Assembly (NCBI RefSeq): GCF_000379805.1 | Contig: NZ_KB903543.1 | Coordinates: 121,721-175,578, forward strand | Length of the DNA: 53,858 nt | DNA from: Lewinella cohaerens DSM 23179 | Lineage (GTDB): Bacteria; Bacteroidota; Bacteroidia; Chitinophagales; Saprospiraceae | Direction: 5' to 3' | Position numbers and translations under genes: made by a program | Notes under the pieces: generated by a model | Told to the model about the DNA's origin: nothing | Database searches by the model: none | What the model saw: the letters and a program-made list of their open reading frames with translations, nothing else | In this document: in pieces, positions 35,914 to 43,682 of the stretch | Layout of the letters: every line of letters begins with the position of its first letter | Numbering within the stretch: the first letter of the stretch is position 1

Positions 35914-36434
35914 TTTTTTATCTCATTTCCCGACACTAAGCTGGACTTTCGGCATTCGCCGAAAGTCGTAGAGGGATGCGGGGCGATTGCATCACCCCTT
36001 TAAGTAGAGGGTAAAGGGACTTCGTTTACCCAAGAGGGAAGCGGCTTTTAAATTTCCAACCTCGACCTATTAGACTGATATTGGAAATTAATAAACATTC
36101 GTCTTTCCATCTCTATACCCTCTACCAAAAGGGCGCGAAGCGGCCTGTGTCCTTGTACGGAATTTGGCTAAAGTCCAGCTAAGAGCATGTTTTGAGATAA
36201 CAAGATAAGTGTTCTTGGGTTCTTATAGCAGCATAGGAGCAGTCAGCAACCTGACAAGATGGTTTTTGAGGACTTAAGTGCTTGATTTTATTTTCTTTTT
36301 TTATCTTTAGTAATGCTTAGTTCCTGTTGACAAACAGTATGCATTGAGCATTCTCCCCTATTTTTCTTGCGACTTTAATATCCAGTATCTGATTACCAGG
36401 TCCTGCATTTTCCATATACCAATACCCATATTCA
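35914..36434. other. 521-bp gap rich in stem-loops upstream of the HTCS gene
   Basis: No gene is supported. Three perfect inverted repeats lie close together: GACTTTCGGC/GCCGAAAGTC (35944-35967, 4-nt loop), GGGTAAA/TTTACCC (36009-36031) and AATTTCCAA/TTGGAAATT (36051-36089). The third and the downstream CTATACCCTCTACCAA (36113-36128) and CCTTGTAC (36150-36157) recur upstream of kduI. TTACCCAAGAG here also occurs inverted as CTCTTGGGTAA near 9270. The gap must hold promoters for both divergent genes; TATCTTTA at 36302 is a weak -7-like box for the plus-strand gene. Confidence 0.6.
36051..36157 (-). promoter_or_regulatory. HTCS upstream motif set shared with the kduI upstream region
   Basis: AATTTCCAAC, CTATACCCTCTACCAA and CCTTGTAC occur in the same order as upstream of kduI, 138 to 244 bp before the HTCS start. 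The spacing between blocks 1 and 2 is 62 bp here and 65 bp at kduI; block 3 is further away here by a 21-bp insertion. Function as a regulator site is inference. Confidence 0.4.
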
Positions 36435-37451
36435 ATGTCTATTATCACCACGGCCATTGGCCTTATTCTCGTTTATCTTATCCTCAGCTTAATGGTTTCT
36501 GCTATTCAGGAAGCCTTGGCGAGTTGGTTCTCCATGCGAGGCAAACATCTTGGCCATGCTATCGATCAGATGCTTACCAATGAAAAAACAACGGAGGGCA
36601 CACTGGAGCTTGACAAGTCTATTCTGGAAAAATTCCAAAACCACCCTTCTTATGGAGATATGGTTCAGGATAAAAACAAGCAGTCAGCTAACCATGCGAC
36701 TCACCCTTCCTACATGAGTGCGGCTACTTTTTCTAGTATTTTACTGCATGTTTTAGACGGCAAGGACGTGAAGAACCTCACCGCAGCTATCAATAATATG
36801 GAAGACGGGAAGTTGAAAAAATTCTTACTGGATTGCCTCGCTGAAGCGGGAAATGACCTCACCAAATTCAGGGCTAGACTAGAACAGTGGTACGATCAAG
36901 TAATGAGCCGCGTATCAGGCTGGTACAAATCCTACACCCACAAAATCATTATGGTGGTGGGCTTGCTCGTAGCCGTCTACATGAATGCAGATACCCTTTC
37001 GATTTATCAAAAAATGTCGTTGGTTGCAGCAGGTTCTAGCCAAGAACAGGCCATTATTGGACTGGCCCAGGATTTTGTAGATCAACGCTACGATGGTTTC
37101 AATCAGCAGGTCAATGAGATCAAACTATCCCTCGACTCCGCTGCGCAAAAAACGGACTCTACCCAATACGCCAGTTTGTTGCTCGAGCATAATCGTCAAT
37201 TACTCACACAGGTAGATTCATTAGTGACGGTTACTACTGCTGCAAGCTCTCCCCTGGGGCTAGGCTGGACCAAAGCCGAGTGGGTGTCTGTAAAAACCAA
37301 CTTCCCTGCAATGCTCAACAAACTAATAGGCCTGCTGCTTACCACTTTTGCGATTTCTCTGGGTGCACCTTTCTGGTTCGACATGCTGAAAAAGATCATC
37401 AATATTCGCAATGCGGGACCTGTTTATCAGAAGAGTGAGGATAAGGGTTGA
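36435..37451 (+). CDS. Hypothetical membrane protein with three transmembrane segments
   Basis: 338 residues; not tied to a named family. Hydrophobic segments at about 4-26 (IGLILVYLILSLMVSAI), 170-190 (IIMVVGLLVAVYMNA) and 287-308 (IGLLLTTFAISLGAPFWFDM), with a long soluble part between the first two that is helical and a second soluble loop carrying a coiled-coil-like stretch. The closing LGAPFWFDMLKKIINIR motif recurs, as I recall, in uncharacterised bacterial membrane proteins of this architecture. It is divergent from the HTCS gene and has no operon partner, so nothing ties it to uronide use. Confidence 0.7.
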   Translation: MSIITTAIGLILVYLILSLMVSAIQEALASWFSMRGKHLGHAIDQMLTNEKTTEGTLELDKSILEKFQNHPSYGDMVQDKNKQSANHATHPSYMSAATFSSILLHVLDGKDVKNLTAAINNMEDGKLKKFLLDCLAEAGNDLTKFRARLEQWYDQVMSRVSGWYKSYTHKIIMVVGLLVAVYMNADTLSIYQKMSLVAAGSSQEQAIIGLAQDFVDQRYDGFNQQVNEIKLSLDSAAQKTDSTQYASLLLEHNRQLLTQVDSLVTVTTAASSPLGLGWTKAEWVSVKTNFPAMLNKLIGLLLTTFAISLGAPFWFDMLKKIINIRNAGPVYQKSEDKG

Positions 37452-37475
37452 TGGTTGTTGGTTTGATTGCTTGTT

Positions 37476-37637
37476 GGTCTTTCCCACCTCCATCACTGCG
37501 TGACACCTCCGCCCGAGCGGAGGACAGGGGTTCCGTTGGGGCTATCTGTGTCTCCTGCTCAGCGGAGGTGGCCGTAGGTCGGGGGTGAGAGCTTGTAGCT
37601 ACTAGGCGAGATGTTGCGTTTTGGTGAAGCCATTTCT
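37476..37637. repeat. GC-rich hairpin repeat R1, left flank of the DUF559 gene
   Basis: About 160 bp, much more GC-rich than its surroundings. It folds as consecutive small hairpins: TCAC-TGC-GTGA (about 37494-37504), CCTCCGC-CCGA-GCGGAGG (37506-37523) and CTCC-TGC-TCA-GC-GGAG (37552-37567). It ends with ACTAGGCGAGATGTTGCGTT. A direct copy (R2) lies on the other side of the DUF559 gene and the stems show compensating changes between copies. Confidence 0.85.
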
Positions 37638-37651
37638 CATTACACTTAGGA

Positions 37652-38092
37652 TCATTCTTTTTTCTTCCTACGCCGCCTTGGTTTAGGCGGCGGAACAGTC
37701 GCATGTTCCTCTATCCAGGTAGCGATTTGAAACTTTACTCCTTCCATATCATTGAGAACCCTTGAGCTGGAAAAACGAAGTGTGGTGAATCCAAGATCAG
37801 CTAGAAATAAATCTCGTCTTTTATCATAAGCTTTTTGCTTCTTGTTTTGATGAGTGATGCCATCTACTTCTATGACCAAACCAATCGGAAGACAAGCAAA
37901 ATCTGCAATATAGAATCCAATGGGGCGTTCGCGTCGGAACTGATAACCAAGCATGTTTCGATTGCGTAGCGCGTATTTCCAAAGTGCAGCCGCTGATTTT
38001 GTAAAATGCTTTCGGTTGTGATTGGCATAATCCTTGAGATGCCTGTTGTAATTATAGTGACTCCAAGAGCGGGGTGCTTCTTCGTGTTTCAT
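37652..38092 (-). CDS. DUF559 (Vsr/restriction-endonuclease-like fold) nuclease domain protein
   Basis: 146 residues from the ATG at 38092; a start at 38158 would add an atypical hydrophobic stretch. Family motifs: SAAALWKYALRNRNMLGYQFRRERPIG, then YIADFACLPIGLVIEVDG (acidic residues D64, E75 and D77 with the family's metal-site pattern) and GFTTLRFSSSRVLND. It ends in a very basic tail (PPKPRRRRKKKE) likely to bind DNA. DUF559 proteins are related to the Vsr mismatch endonuclease but their role is unknown. The gene is bounded on both sides by direct GC-rich hairpin repeats and points against its plus-strand neighbours, which suggests a mobile or repeat-associated unit. Confidence 0.85.
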   Translation of the reverse strand: MKHEEAPRSWSHYNYNRHLKDYANHNRKHFTKSAAALWKYALRNRNMLGYQFRRERPIGFYIADFACLPIGLVIEVDGITHQNKKQKAYDKRRDLFLADLGFTTLRFSSSRVLNDMEGVKFQIATWIEEHATVPPPKPRRRRKKKE

Positions 38093-38169
38093 GAGCGCGT
38101 ATTTTGTGAGAGCTAAAGTCAAAGGTATCAAGTTAGGAGCTATTAAGGGAAGATACAAGTTTTTGGTGA

Positions 38170-38329
38170 GGTCTTTCCCACCTCCGTCCTGTGGACACCT
38201 CCGCCCGAGCGGAGGACAGGGGTGCCGCTAGGGCTATCTGTGTCCCCTGCTTTGCGGGGGTGGCCGGCAGGTCGGGGGTGAGAGGTAAGCTACTAGGCGA
38301 GATGTTGCGCTTTGGCGAGGCCATTTCCC
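38170..38329. repeat. GC-rich hairpin repeat R2, right flank of the DUF559 gene
   Basis: Direct copy of R1. The first hairpin is GTCC-TGT-GGAC (R1: TCAC-TGC-GTGA), the second CCTCCGC-CCGA-GCGGAGG at 38198-38215, the third CCCC-TGC-TTT-GC-GGGG at 38244-38259 (R1: CTCC...GGAG). Both copies share TAGCTACTAGGCGAGATG-like ends (AGCTACTAGGCGAGATGTTG). Confidence 0.85.
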
Positions 38330-38383
38330 ACCTCCATCACTGCGTGACACCTCCGCCCGGGCGGAGGACAGGGGTGCCGCTAG
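38322..38383. repeat. Truncated GC-rich hairpin repeat R3
   Basis: Starts directly at the end of R2 and carries only the first two hairpins: TCAC-TGC-GTGA as in R1 and CCTCCGC-CCGG-GCGGAGG (38350-38367), ending GGGGTGCCGCTAGG as R2 does. It is fused to a different downstream tract. Confidence 0.8.
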
Positions 38384-38488
38384 GAGATGGCTGAATTGGT
38401 GCGTAAGGCGAGGCCTGAAGCTCAGCGGACGGAGGAGCAGGCCAAGGGATAGTAGGAAGCGATAGCGACCGGATAGCCTGGTGCCGAT

Positions 38489-38517
38489 CCCGTCCCGACT
38501 AGAAAAGTCGGGACGGG
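38489..38517. repeat. Perfect 12-bp GC-rich hairpin
   Basis: CCCGTCCCGACT (38489-38500), loop AGAAA, AGTCGGGACGGG (38506-38517). It is very stable but lacks a T-run on either side, so it is more likely part of the repeat complex around the DUF559 gene than a simple terminator. Confidence 0.75.
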
Positions 38518-38665
38518 AGACGGCATGGCCCCAAATGAACTAAAAGTCTAGCTTACATGTCCTTCTAATGACTTACATGACTCTCACTCATTGCTAAGAG
38601 AAAACCCTCCTTAATCTTATCTTTAGGGCAACTTTCAAACTTTTCAACTTTCAAATTTTAATACA

Positions 38666-40270
38666 GTGCATAAACTAAACTTTCTACTAAGCATTCTTTT
38701 CTTTGTTCCTCTTCTTGGGTTCGCGCAAAATGCCGAAGACGACTTTGAGGGCAATAGTACCATCACTAGCTGGTACGGCGATGACTGTGGAATGGACAAT
38801 GCCTATGGCAACCCATTTCAGGAAGGCATCAATACTTCGGCTACGGTTTTGCAATACCAAGATAATGGTGGGCAATATGCCAATATTCGGTTCGAGATTG
38901 ACGAGACCTTTGCTTTGTCGCAAAACGCAGCTTTTGCTTTAAAAATTTACGTTACGTCCAGCAGTATCACTGGCGGCCAACCCAACCAGGTATCGCTTAA
39001 ACTTCAGGATGGTGATTTGCCCGAGCCGTGGTCTACACAAACGGAAATCATCAAACCCATTGTGCTGGACCAATGGCAAGAGGTGACCTTTGATTTTGCG
39101 AATGATCCGTATCAAAACCTGAATGAGGGATCGCCGAACCCTGTCACACGCACCGACTTCAATCGGGTCGTCTTACAAGTAAACGGCGAAAACAACAACG
39201 ACCTTGTCACGGCCTATATCGATGATTTTGTCTATGGCGTTGACAACGGAGAAGGGAGTATCTACAACCAACTGGTGTGGGCCGATGAGTTTGACGGCAA
39301 TGGGCCCATTGACCCCACCAAATGGCACCACCAAACGCAGCTACCTAATGGCGGCAGTTGGTTCAATAATGAGCTACAGCACTACACCAATCGCGTGGAA
39401 AACTCGTATGTTGAAGATGGCTTTTTGCACATTGTAGCCAAGAAAGAAAACTTTACAGACCAAGGCTACACCAAGTCTTACACCTCAGCGCGCCTCAACT
39501 CCAAATTTGCCTTCACTTATGGCCGTGTAGAGGCGAGAGCAAAACTCCCATTTGGTTTGGGTACCTGGCCTGCGATCTGGATGCTGGGCAAAAACATCAC
39601 CGAAGCAGGGGGATACTGGGCCAACACCTACGGTACTACCGGATGGCCAGCCTGCGGCGAAATTGACATTATGGAACATTGGGGTTACAATCAGAATTAT
39701 GTACAAAGTGCGTTGCACACGCCTTCTTCCTTCGGTGCTACAGAGAATCATGGAGGCACGCTGGCTTCGGATGTTTCGAATACCTTCCACATCTACGCGT
39801 TAGAATGGACGCCGGAAGAGATGCGATTCAGTATCGACGGGAGTGTATACTACACCTATGCTCCGAACAACCAAAACCCCGCGACCTGGCCCTTTGATGC
39901 CGACCAGTACCTGCTACTCAACGTAGCGATCCAGGGCGAGGTTGCTGGTAATTTCACCCAAAGCCCGATGGTGCTTGACTACATCAGGGTTTATCAGGAA
40001 GGCACCAATACAACGGCTGACACAGAAGAATTGCAGCAGATTCAAGTATTTCCAAATCCGGTAGAAGGGCCATTAAACATTACCGTTCCCGCTACGCTGG
40101 CAGGTGCCCAAGTGAAGGTATATTCGGCCGCCGGGCAGGTGCTTGTACAGGAATTTACGCAAGATTCTACCTCGCTGACGCTCGATTGGTCGGGTTATCC
40201 GGCGGGGGCTTATGTCCTGGTGTTTGAATCGGGGGGTGAGCGTGTTAGTTATAAGGTGGTGAAGATTTAA
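38666..40270 (+). CDS. GH16 endo-beta-glucanase (laminarinase-like) with T9SS type A domain
   Basis: 534 residues from the GTG at 38666, which gives a good signal peptide (MHKLNFLLSILFFVPLLGFAQ). An N-terminal carbohydrate-binding jelly roll (about 25-190) is followed by the GH16 domain (about 205-450) with the retaining-enzyme motif E332-I-D334-I-M-E337 in GEIDIMEHWG and a tryptophan-lined cleft (GTWPAIWMLG). A type A sorting domain closes the protein (IQVFPNPVEGPLNITV). The motif spacing and neighbouring residues resemble beta-1,3-glucanases, so laminarin or a mixed-linkage glucan is the likely substrate. It is secreted by T9SS and is separate from the uronide locus. Confidence 0.93.
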   Translation: MHKLNFLLSILFFVPLLGFAQNAEDDFEGNSTITSWYGDDCGMDNAYGNPFQEGINTSATVLQYQDNGGQYANIRFEIDETFALSQNAAFALKIYVTSSSITGGQPNQVSLKLQDGDLPEPWSTQTEIIKPIVLDQWQEVTFDFANDPYQNLNEGSPNPVTRTDFNRVVLQVNGENNNDLVTAYIDDFVYGVDNGEGSIYNQLVWADEFDGNGPIDPTKWHHQTQLPNGGSWFNNELQHYTNRVENSYVEDGFLHIVAKKENFTDQGYTKSYTSARLNSKFAFTYGRVEARAKLPFGLGTWPAIWMLGKNITEAGGYWANTYGTTGWPACGEIDIMEHWGYNQNYVQSALHTPSSFGATENHGGTLASDVSNTFHIYALEWTPEEMRFSIDGSVYYTYAPNNQNPATWPFDADQYLLLNVAIQGEVAGNFTQSPMVLDYIRVYQEGTNTTADTEELQQIQVFPNPVEGPLNITVPATLAGAQVKVYSAAGQVLVQEFTQDSTSLTLDWSGYPAGAYVLVFESGGERVSYKVVKI

Positions 40271-40284
40271 GGGGGACGTTTTTT

Positions 40285-40305
40285 TGAACCACCAAGGGCA
40301 CTTAA
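40285..40305. repeat. ACCACCAAGGGCACTTAAG motif after the GH16 gene
   Basis: A half copy of the hairpin sequence found at 40423, lying 15 bp after the GH16 stop and followed by a T-run. It may be the remnant of the same terminator-type repeat. Confidence 0.5.
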
Positions 40306-40422
40306 GTTTTTTTTAAAAAATCGACCTCGGCAAAGCCAAACTATACGACTATGTTGTGAAACTAATCTAGACACCTTTTTATCACATAGACACAATAACA
40401 GTTTTTAATTACTCCCTTTTTT

Positions 40423-40468
40423 ACCACCAAAGGCACTTAAGGTTTTTTCCTTTGGTGCCTTTGGTGGT
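40423..40468. terminator. Bidirectional terminator hairpin between GH16 and DUF2911 genes
   Basis: Perfect 14-bp arms ACCACCAAAGGCAC (40423-40436) and GTGCCTTTGGTGGT (40455-40468) enclose an 18-nt loop and are flanked by CTTTTTT on the left and TTTTAAAG on the right. It lies between convergent genes, as expected of a shared terminator, and belongs to the dispersed ACCAC-AAAGGCAC motif family. Confidence 0.85.
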
Positions 40469-40477
40469 TTTAAAGAA

Positions 40478-42010
40478 TCACTCTACCACCTCATCGCTCC
40501 CCAAATACTTGCGGTCGCCGTGGGTATACCAGTGTCGTTTGGCGGGAATGCGGAGTGCACCCACCTGGGCTTCGCCCTCTAGCAGGATATACTCGCCGTC
40601 GTTGGCGGCTTCATCGTGATAGAAGCGGTAGCCGCTCAGAGCGTAGGTTTCCGGGTGGAAGTAGAAGTACCAGGTATCGCCGCCCACTTCCTCTGTATAA
40701 GTGACTTTCATTTCTAGTAGCTCTTTCCCGAAGAAGTCTACACGATAAACGTTATCGTCGATGATGGTGCCTGGGTCACGTAGTTTCATGGGCAAGCCCC
40801 AGAGGTAGGTGTAATAGTTGCTATAAACGGCACCGGCTTCACAGCTTAGCCGGTGTTGGCGAATTTCTTCGGGTGTAAAGCCATCCGTCCGGCCATTGAG
40901 ACTAAAGGTGCAACCTTCTGCATTGTATGCTCGATATATTTCGTCTCTCCCTCGTATCTGCGCGAGGGTAAACATTTCGTGCCCTTCATCCATCGTCACT
41001 TCCGAGCGGCGGTAGCTACCACCGGGGCGCGACTCGTAGAGTTTGAGGCTAACAGGCAGCACGCCCCACTGCGCCTGGGGATCGTGGTAAGCGATGGTTT
41101 TCTCCAGCAGTTGGGAGCCGCTAACATAGGCTACCGGCTCTTTGTTCCATTCCCTGAGGGTTTGGGTATTCATGCGCACGTAGTGCGGGTTGGGAGCCGC
41201 CTCGGCCAGTTCTAGCGAACGCGCCATGATCTTATCGGCGGCGGAATAGTTGCCCAATTCATGCTCAATGATGGCATGATAGCGCATCACTCCAAACTGG
41301 TCGCCATCGAGGTCCTGCCGGCGATCCATCCATTCTTTAGCCTGTTGCAAATCCAGGTTATTATCTAAATAGTAACGTGCAGCACGATAATAGTCAGGGC
41401 CAGTGGTCTTTGCACCAAAAGACTGGTTAATTAGTTTTTCAACCTGCTCATGGGTGCCCAAGGTCACTGGAATCTCCAGGCGGGTGTTCTCCCACTCCAG
41501 CACAAGGTCAGCACTCGTATGAGTAATGTTCATCCAGCGAAACTCCATACTTTCTACCCGCTCGGGGAGGGCTTTCGTGGGTAAGTCTACCCGCAAAACA
41601 TCTTTGGATGGGTCATAACCGCGAGCGCCCCAAAGGGTCGTATCTTTACTCAGAATCAGCGTCCACTCGGCATCTTCACGCGGAATGGTGTAAAGCGCAT
41701 AAGTACCTGGCGGAACTATCTGATCTTTTATACTTATCTCGCGGTCGAAAAACAACGTGGTCGCTTCATTAGCGCCTGTACGCCAAACTTCTCCGTAGGG
41801 GATCAGCTCACCAAAGATCTTTCTTCCCTTAACGCCAGGGCGGTGATAATCCAAGGTGAAGCTAGTCAACCCAACCTCCGTTTCTACACGTGCCGGCGCG
41901 CTGGCTGGTGGCAGCGTAAACTGAGCATTGAGCGCCAGTGGGAATAACAGCAGGAGTAAGCTGTACCATTTTAATTGTAGGAAGAAAGAATAGGAGGTAA
42001 TAAGCTTCAT
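40478..42010 (-). CDS. Exported DUF2911-DUF6503 fusion protein
   Basis: 510 residues with a signal peptide (LQLKWYSLLLLLFPLALNAQ). Residues about 30-190 match DUF2911 (TSFTLDYHRPGVKGRKIFGELIPYGEVWRTGANEATT, PPGTYALYTIP), then a TPR-like helical stretch (LDNNLDLQQAKEWMDRRQD), then from about 305 a DUF6503-like domain (YHDPQAQWG, FTLNGRTDGF-type core, YFHPETYALSGYRFYHDE). Both families are common in Bacteroidota and unknown in function; they usually occur as separate proteins. It is convergent with the GH16 gene and shares its terminator. Confidence 0.8.
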   Translation of the reverse strand: MKLITSYSFFLQLKWYSLLLLLFPLALNAQFTLPPASAPARVETEVGLTSFTLDYHRPGVKGRKIFGELIPYGEVWRTGANEATTLFFDREISIKDQIVPPGTYALYTIPREDAEWTLILSKDTTLWGARGYDPSKDVLRVDLPTKALPERVESMEFRWMNITHTSADLVLEWENTRLEIPVTLGTHEQVEKLINQSFGAKTTGPDYYRAARYYLDNNLDLQQAKEWMDRRQDLDGDQFGVMRYHAIIEHELGNYSAADKIMARSLELAEAAPNPHYVRMNTQTLREWNKEPVAYVSGSQLLEKTIAYHDPQAQWGVLPVSLKLYESRPGGSYRRSEVTMDEGHEMFTLAQIRGRDEIYRAYNAEGCTFSLNGRTDGFTPEEIRQHRLSCEAGAVYSNYYTYLWGLPMKLRDPGTIIDDNVYRVDFFGKELLEMKVTYTEEVGGDTWYFYFHPETYALSGYRFYHDEAANDGEYILLEGEAQVGALRIPAKRHWYTHGDRKYLGSDEVVE

Positions 42011-42153
42011 AACAGTTTTCAGTATTGTGAAAGCGTAACGACGATCTTGCTAATGTACGTAAGTATTACGCAAAAAGAGGATGCTGTATATCGTAAAAAT
42101 GTCAGATAGAATGGCTGCACAGTAGCTCAATTTGCCTTATCTTGCCAGTTCTT

Positions 42154-42205
42154 AGAGCACGTTTGGGGCGGTTTCGTAGCGAGAACAAGCTCCCAAACAA
42201 GCTCT
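42154..42205. repeat. Inverted repeat AGAGCACGTTTGGG / CCCAAACAAGCTCT
   Basis: Arms at 42154-42167 and 42192-42205 pair except at two central positions. Single arms occur elsewhere (CCAAACAAGCTCTTA near 19566, AAGAGCATGTTTTGAG near 36181), indicating a dispersed palindromic motif. Here it sits about 30 bp before the start of the tandem-repeat protein gene. Confidence 0.5.
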
Positions 42206-42234
42206 TAACTTTCAACAATTTAAAAAGTGTATTT

Positions 42235-43665
42235 ATGAAAACTTTTATTACAAGTATTGTGCTTTGCCTGTTTTCTCTTCCGCTATTGGTGGGGCAAAAC
42301 AATGTAGAGTTTAGCGCCAGCGACAGCTGGGGTTCCTTTATGAATGTCTTTAGAGCCAATGGTGATTATTGGTTTGGTGATCCATGGAGTGTTGCTGATC
42401 TCAAGACAACACTTAATGCCGGTGAAAACACAATGACATTGCAACCCAACTTCAATACTTATGCTGACAACCCCACAAATCCAGAATGGGTAGATCAGAC
42501 ATCAGGTGAGGGCGTTGCTACGATGGAGGCTAGTACCTTCGTAGAGCCAGGGGCCAGCTTTAATGGTCAGGACCTTACTTTTTCGGGTACGGTACAGTCT
42601 TACACGATAGATGACGCTTACACCGTTAAGTTCTTCATCAAAGCACTTGATCCTGAGAATGGTTTTGTTGATGCTTTAGGTGGTTCAAAGACTTTTGACC
42701 TGCCTACCAGTGGAGACTTTACTGTAAGCGCAACTGGTGCTGAATTGGCACCGGGCTTACTTGTCCAGTATGGCTTCAGTGTTACTGGTCTAAATGCAAA
42801 CCCTGCTAACGAAGCTGCCCTAGGTAGCGTTGTGATTACTGGAGAAGGTACTCCTTCTGGTTCAAACAATATTCTATGTAATGCCAGCGACAACTGGGGT
42901 TCCTTTATGAATGTTTTCAGAGCCAATGGTGACTATTGGTTTGGTGATCCATGGAGTGTTGCTGATCTCAAGACAACACTTGATGTAAGCGCGAATAACA
43001 TTATATTGCAGCCTAACTTCAATACTTATGCTGACAACCCCACAAATCCAGAATGGGTAGACCAGACAACTGGTGAGGGCGTTGCCACCATGGAAGCTAA
43101 CACCATACTAGAACCCGGGGCTGCCTTTAATGGTTCTGACCTCACTTTTTCAGGAACGGTAGATGCTTACACGCTAGATGACGCTTACACCGTTAAGTTC
43201 TTCATCAAAGCACTTGATCCCAATAATGGTTTTTCTGATGCCTTGGGTGGCTCAAAAGTTTTTGATCTACCCGCTAGTGGAGCATTTACGGTAAGCGCAA
43301 CTGGTGCGGAATTGGCACCTGGCTTAACGATACAGTGCGGCTTCAGCGTTACAGGTAGAAATGCAAACCCTGCTAACGAAGCGGCTTTGGGTAGCGTAGT
43401 CATCGGCCCAGGCACGGTGTCTGTCAACGATTTGAACAATCTAGAAATTGCGATGAGCGTTTTCCCTAACCCTACCCATGAAACTTTGTTCATCAAGAGT
43501 GATGCACAAGTTCAATCTTACCAGATTGTAACGCTTTTGGGTCAGACGGTACAGCGTGGTAACGCTACCAAGGAGATAGATGTAACAAATCTAGCTGCTG
43601 GTACTTACTTCCTTAGCGTTCAAGCGGAAGAAGGCAACAAAGTGATGAAGTTCATCAAGAACTAA
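42235..43665 (+). CDS. T9SS type A protein with two near-identical 189-residue repeats
   Basis: 476 residues from the ATG at 42235 (an upstream alternative at 42142 reads through a palindrome and precedes the real signal peptide MKTFITSIVLCLFSLPLLVGQ). Two tandem copies (bases 42298-42864 and 42865-43431, 567 bp apart) each begin NN-x5-ASD-WGSFMNVF, include GDYWFGDPWSVADLKTTL and a second half with the YTVKFFIKALDP block. Each is predicted to be beta-rich; I do not recognise the domain. The C-terminus (SVFPNPTHETLFIKS) is a type A sorting domain. Likely a secreted adhesive or binding protein. A strong terminator follows 17 bp after the stop. Confidence 0.8.
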   Translation: MKTFITSIVLCLFSLPLLVGQNNVEFSASDSWGSFMNVFRANGDYWFGDPWSVADLKTTLNAGENTMTLQPNFNTYADNPTNPEWVDQTSGEGVATMEASTFVEPGASFNGQDLTFSGTVQSYTIDDAYTVKFFIKALDPENGFVDALGGSKTFDLPTSGDFTVSATGAELAPGLLVQYGFSVTGLNANPANEAALGSVVITGEGTPSGSNNILCNASDNWGSFMNVFRANGDYWFGDPWSVADLKTTLDVSANNIILQPNFNTYADNPTNPEWVDQTTGEGVATMEANTILEPGAAFNGSDLTFSGTVDAYTLDDAYTVKFFIKALDPNNGFSDALGGSKVFDLPASGAFTVSATGAELAPGLTIQCGFSVTGRNANPANEAALGSVVIGPGTVSVNDLNNLEIAMSVFPNPTHETLFIKSDAQVQSYQIVTLLGQTVQRGNATKEIDVTNLAAGTYFLSVQAEEGNKVMKFIKN

Positions 43666-43682
43666 ATCCTTCGGATATTTAT

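Larger units (their letters stand above)
38159..38665. other. 507-bp gap made of hairpin repeats and a large GC-rich stem-loop
   Basis: From left to right: repeat R2 (38170-38329), truncated repeat R3 (38322-38383), a GC-rich tract with GAGGCCTGAAGCTCAGCGGA and ATAGCCTGGTGCCGATCCC (38400-38490), and a perfect hairpin CCCGTCCCGACT/AGTCGGGACGGG (38489-38517, 5-nt loop). After 38540 the sequence returns to AT-rich and leads into the GH16 gene. I see no gene; the tract is not a tRNA. Confidence 0.7.

Noticed and set aside
37399-38324. Minus-strand ORFs over the hairpin repeats (37399-37704 and 38133-38324) with similar Pro/Ser/Ala-rich translations
   Set aside because: Their similarity only reflects the DNA repeats R1 and R2; both translations are low-complexity and run through hairpins, so they are not supported as genes.
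37476-38383. An insertion sequence around the DUF559 gene
   Set aside because: No transposase domain and no terminal inverted repeats; the flanks are direct hairpin repeats, so it is reported as a repeat-associated nuclease instead.
38390-38540. GC-rich tract checked as a tRNA or other known RNA gene
   Set aside because: No cloverleaf, T-loop GTTCGAA-type sequence or CCA end was found; the only strong structure is one hairpin.
42618-43496. Two similar minus-strand ORFs in the tandem-repeat protein gene
   Set aside because: Antisense shadows duplicated along with the 567-bp repeat; the plus strand has a signal peptide and sorting domain.
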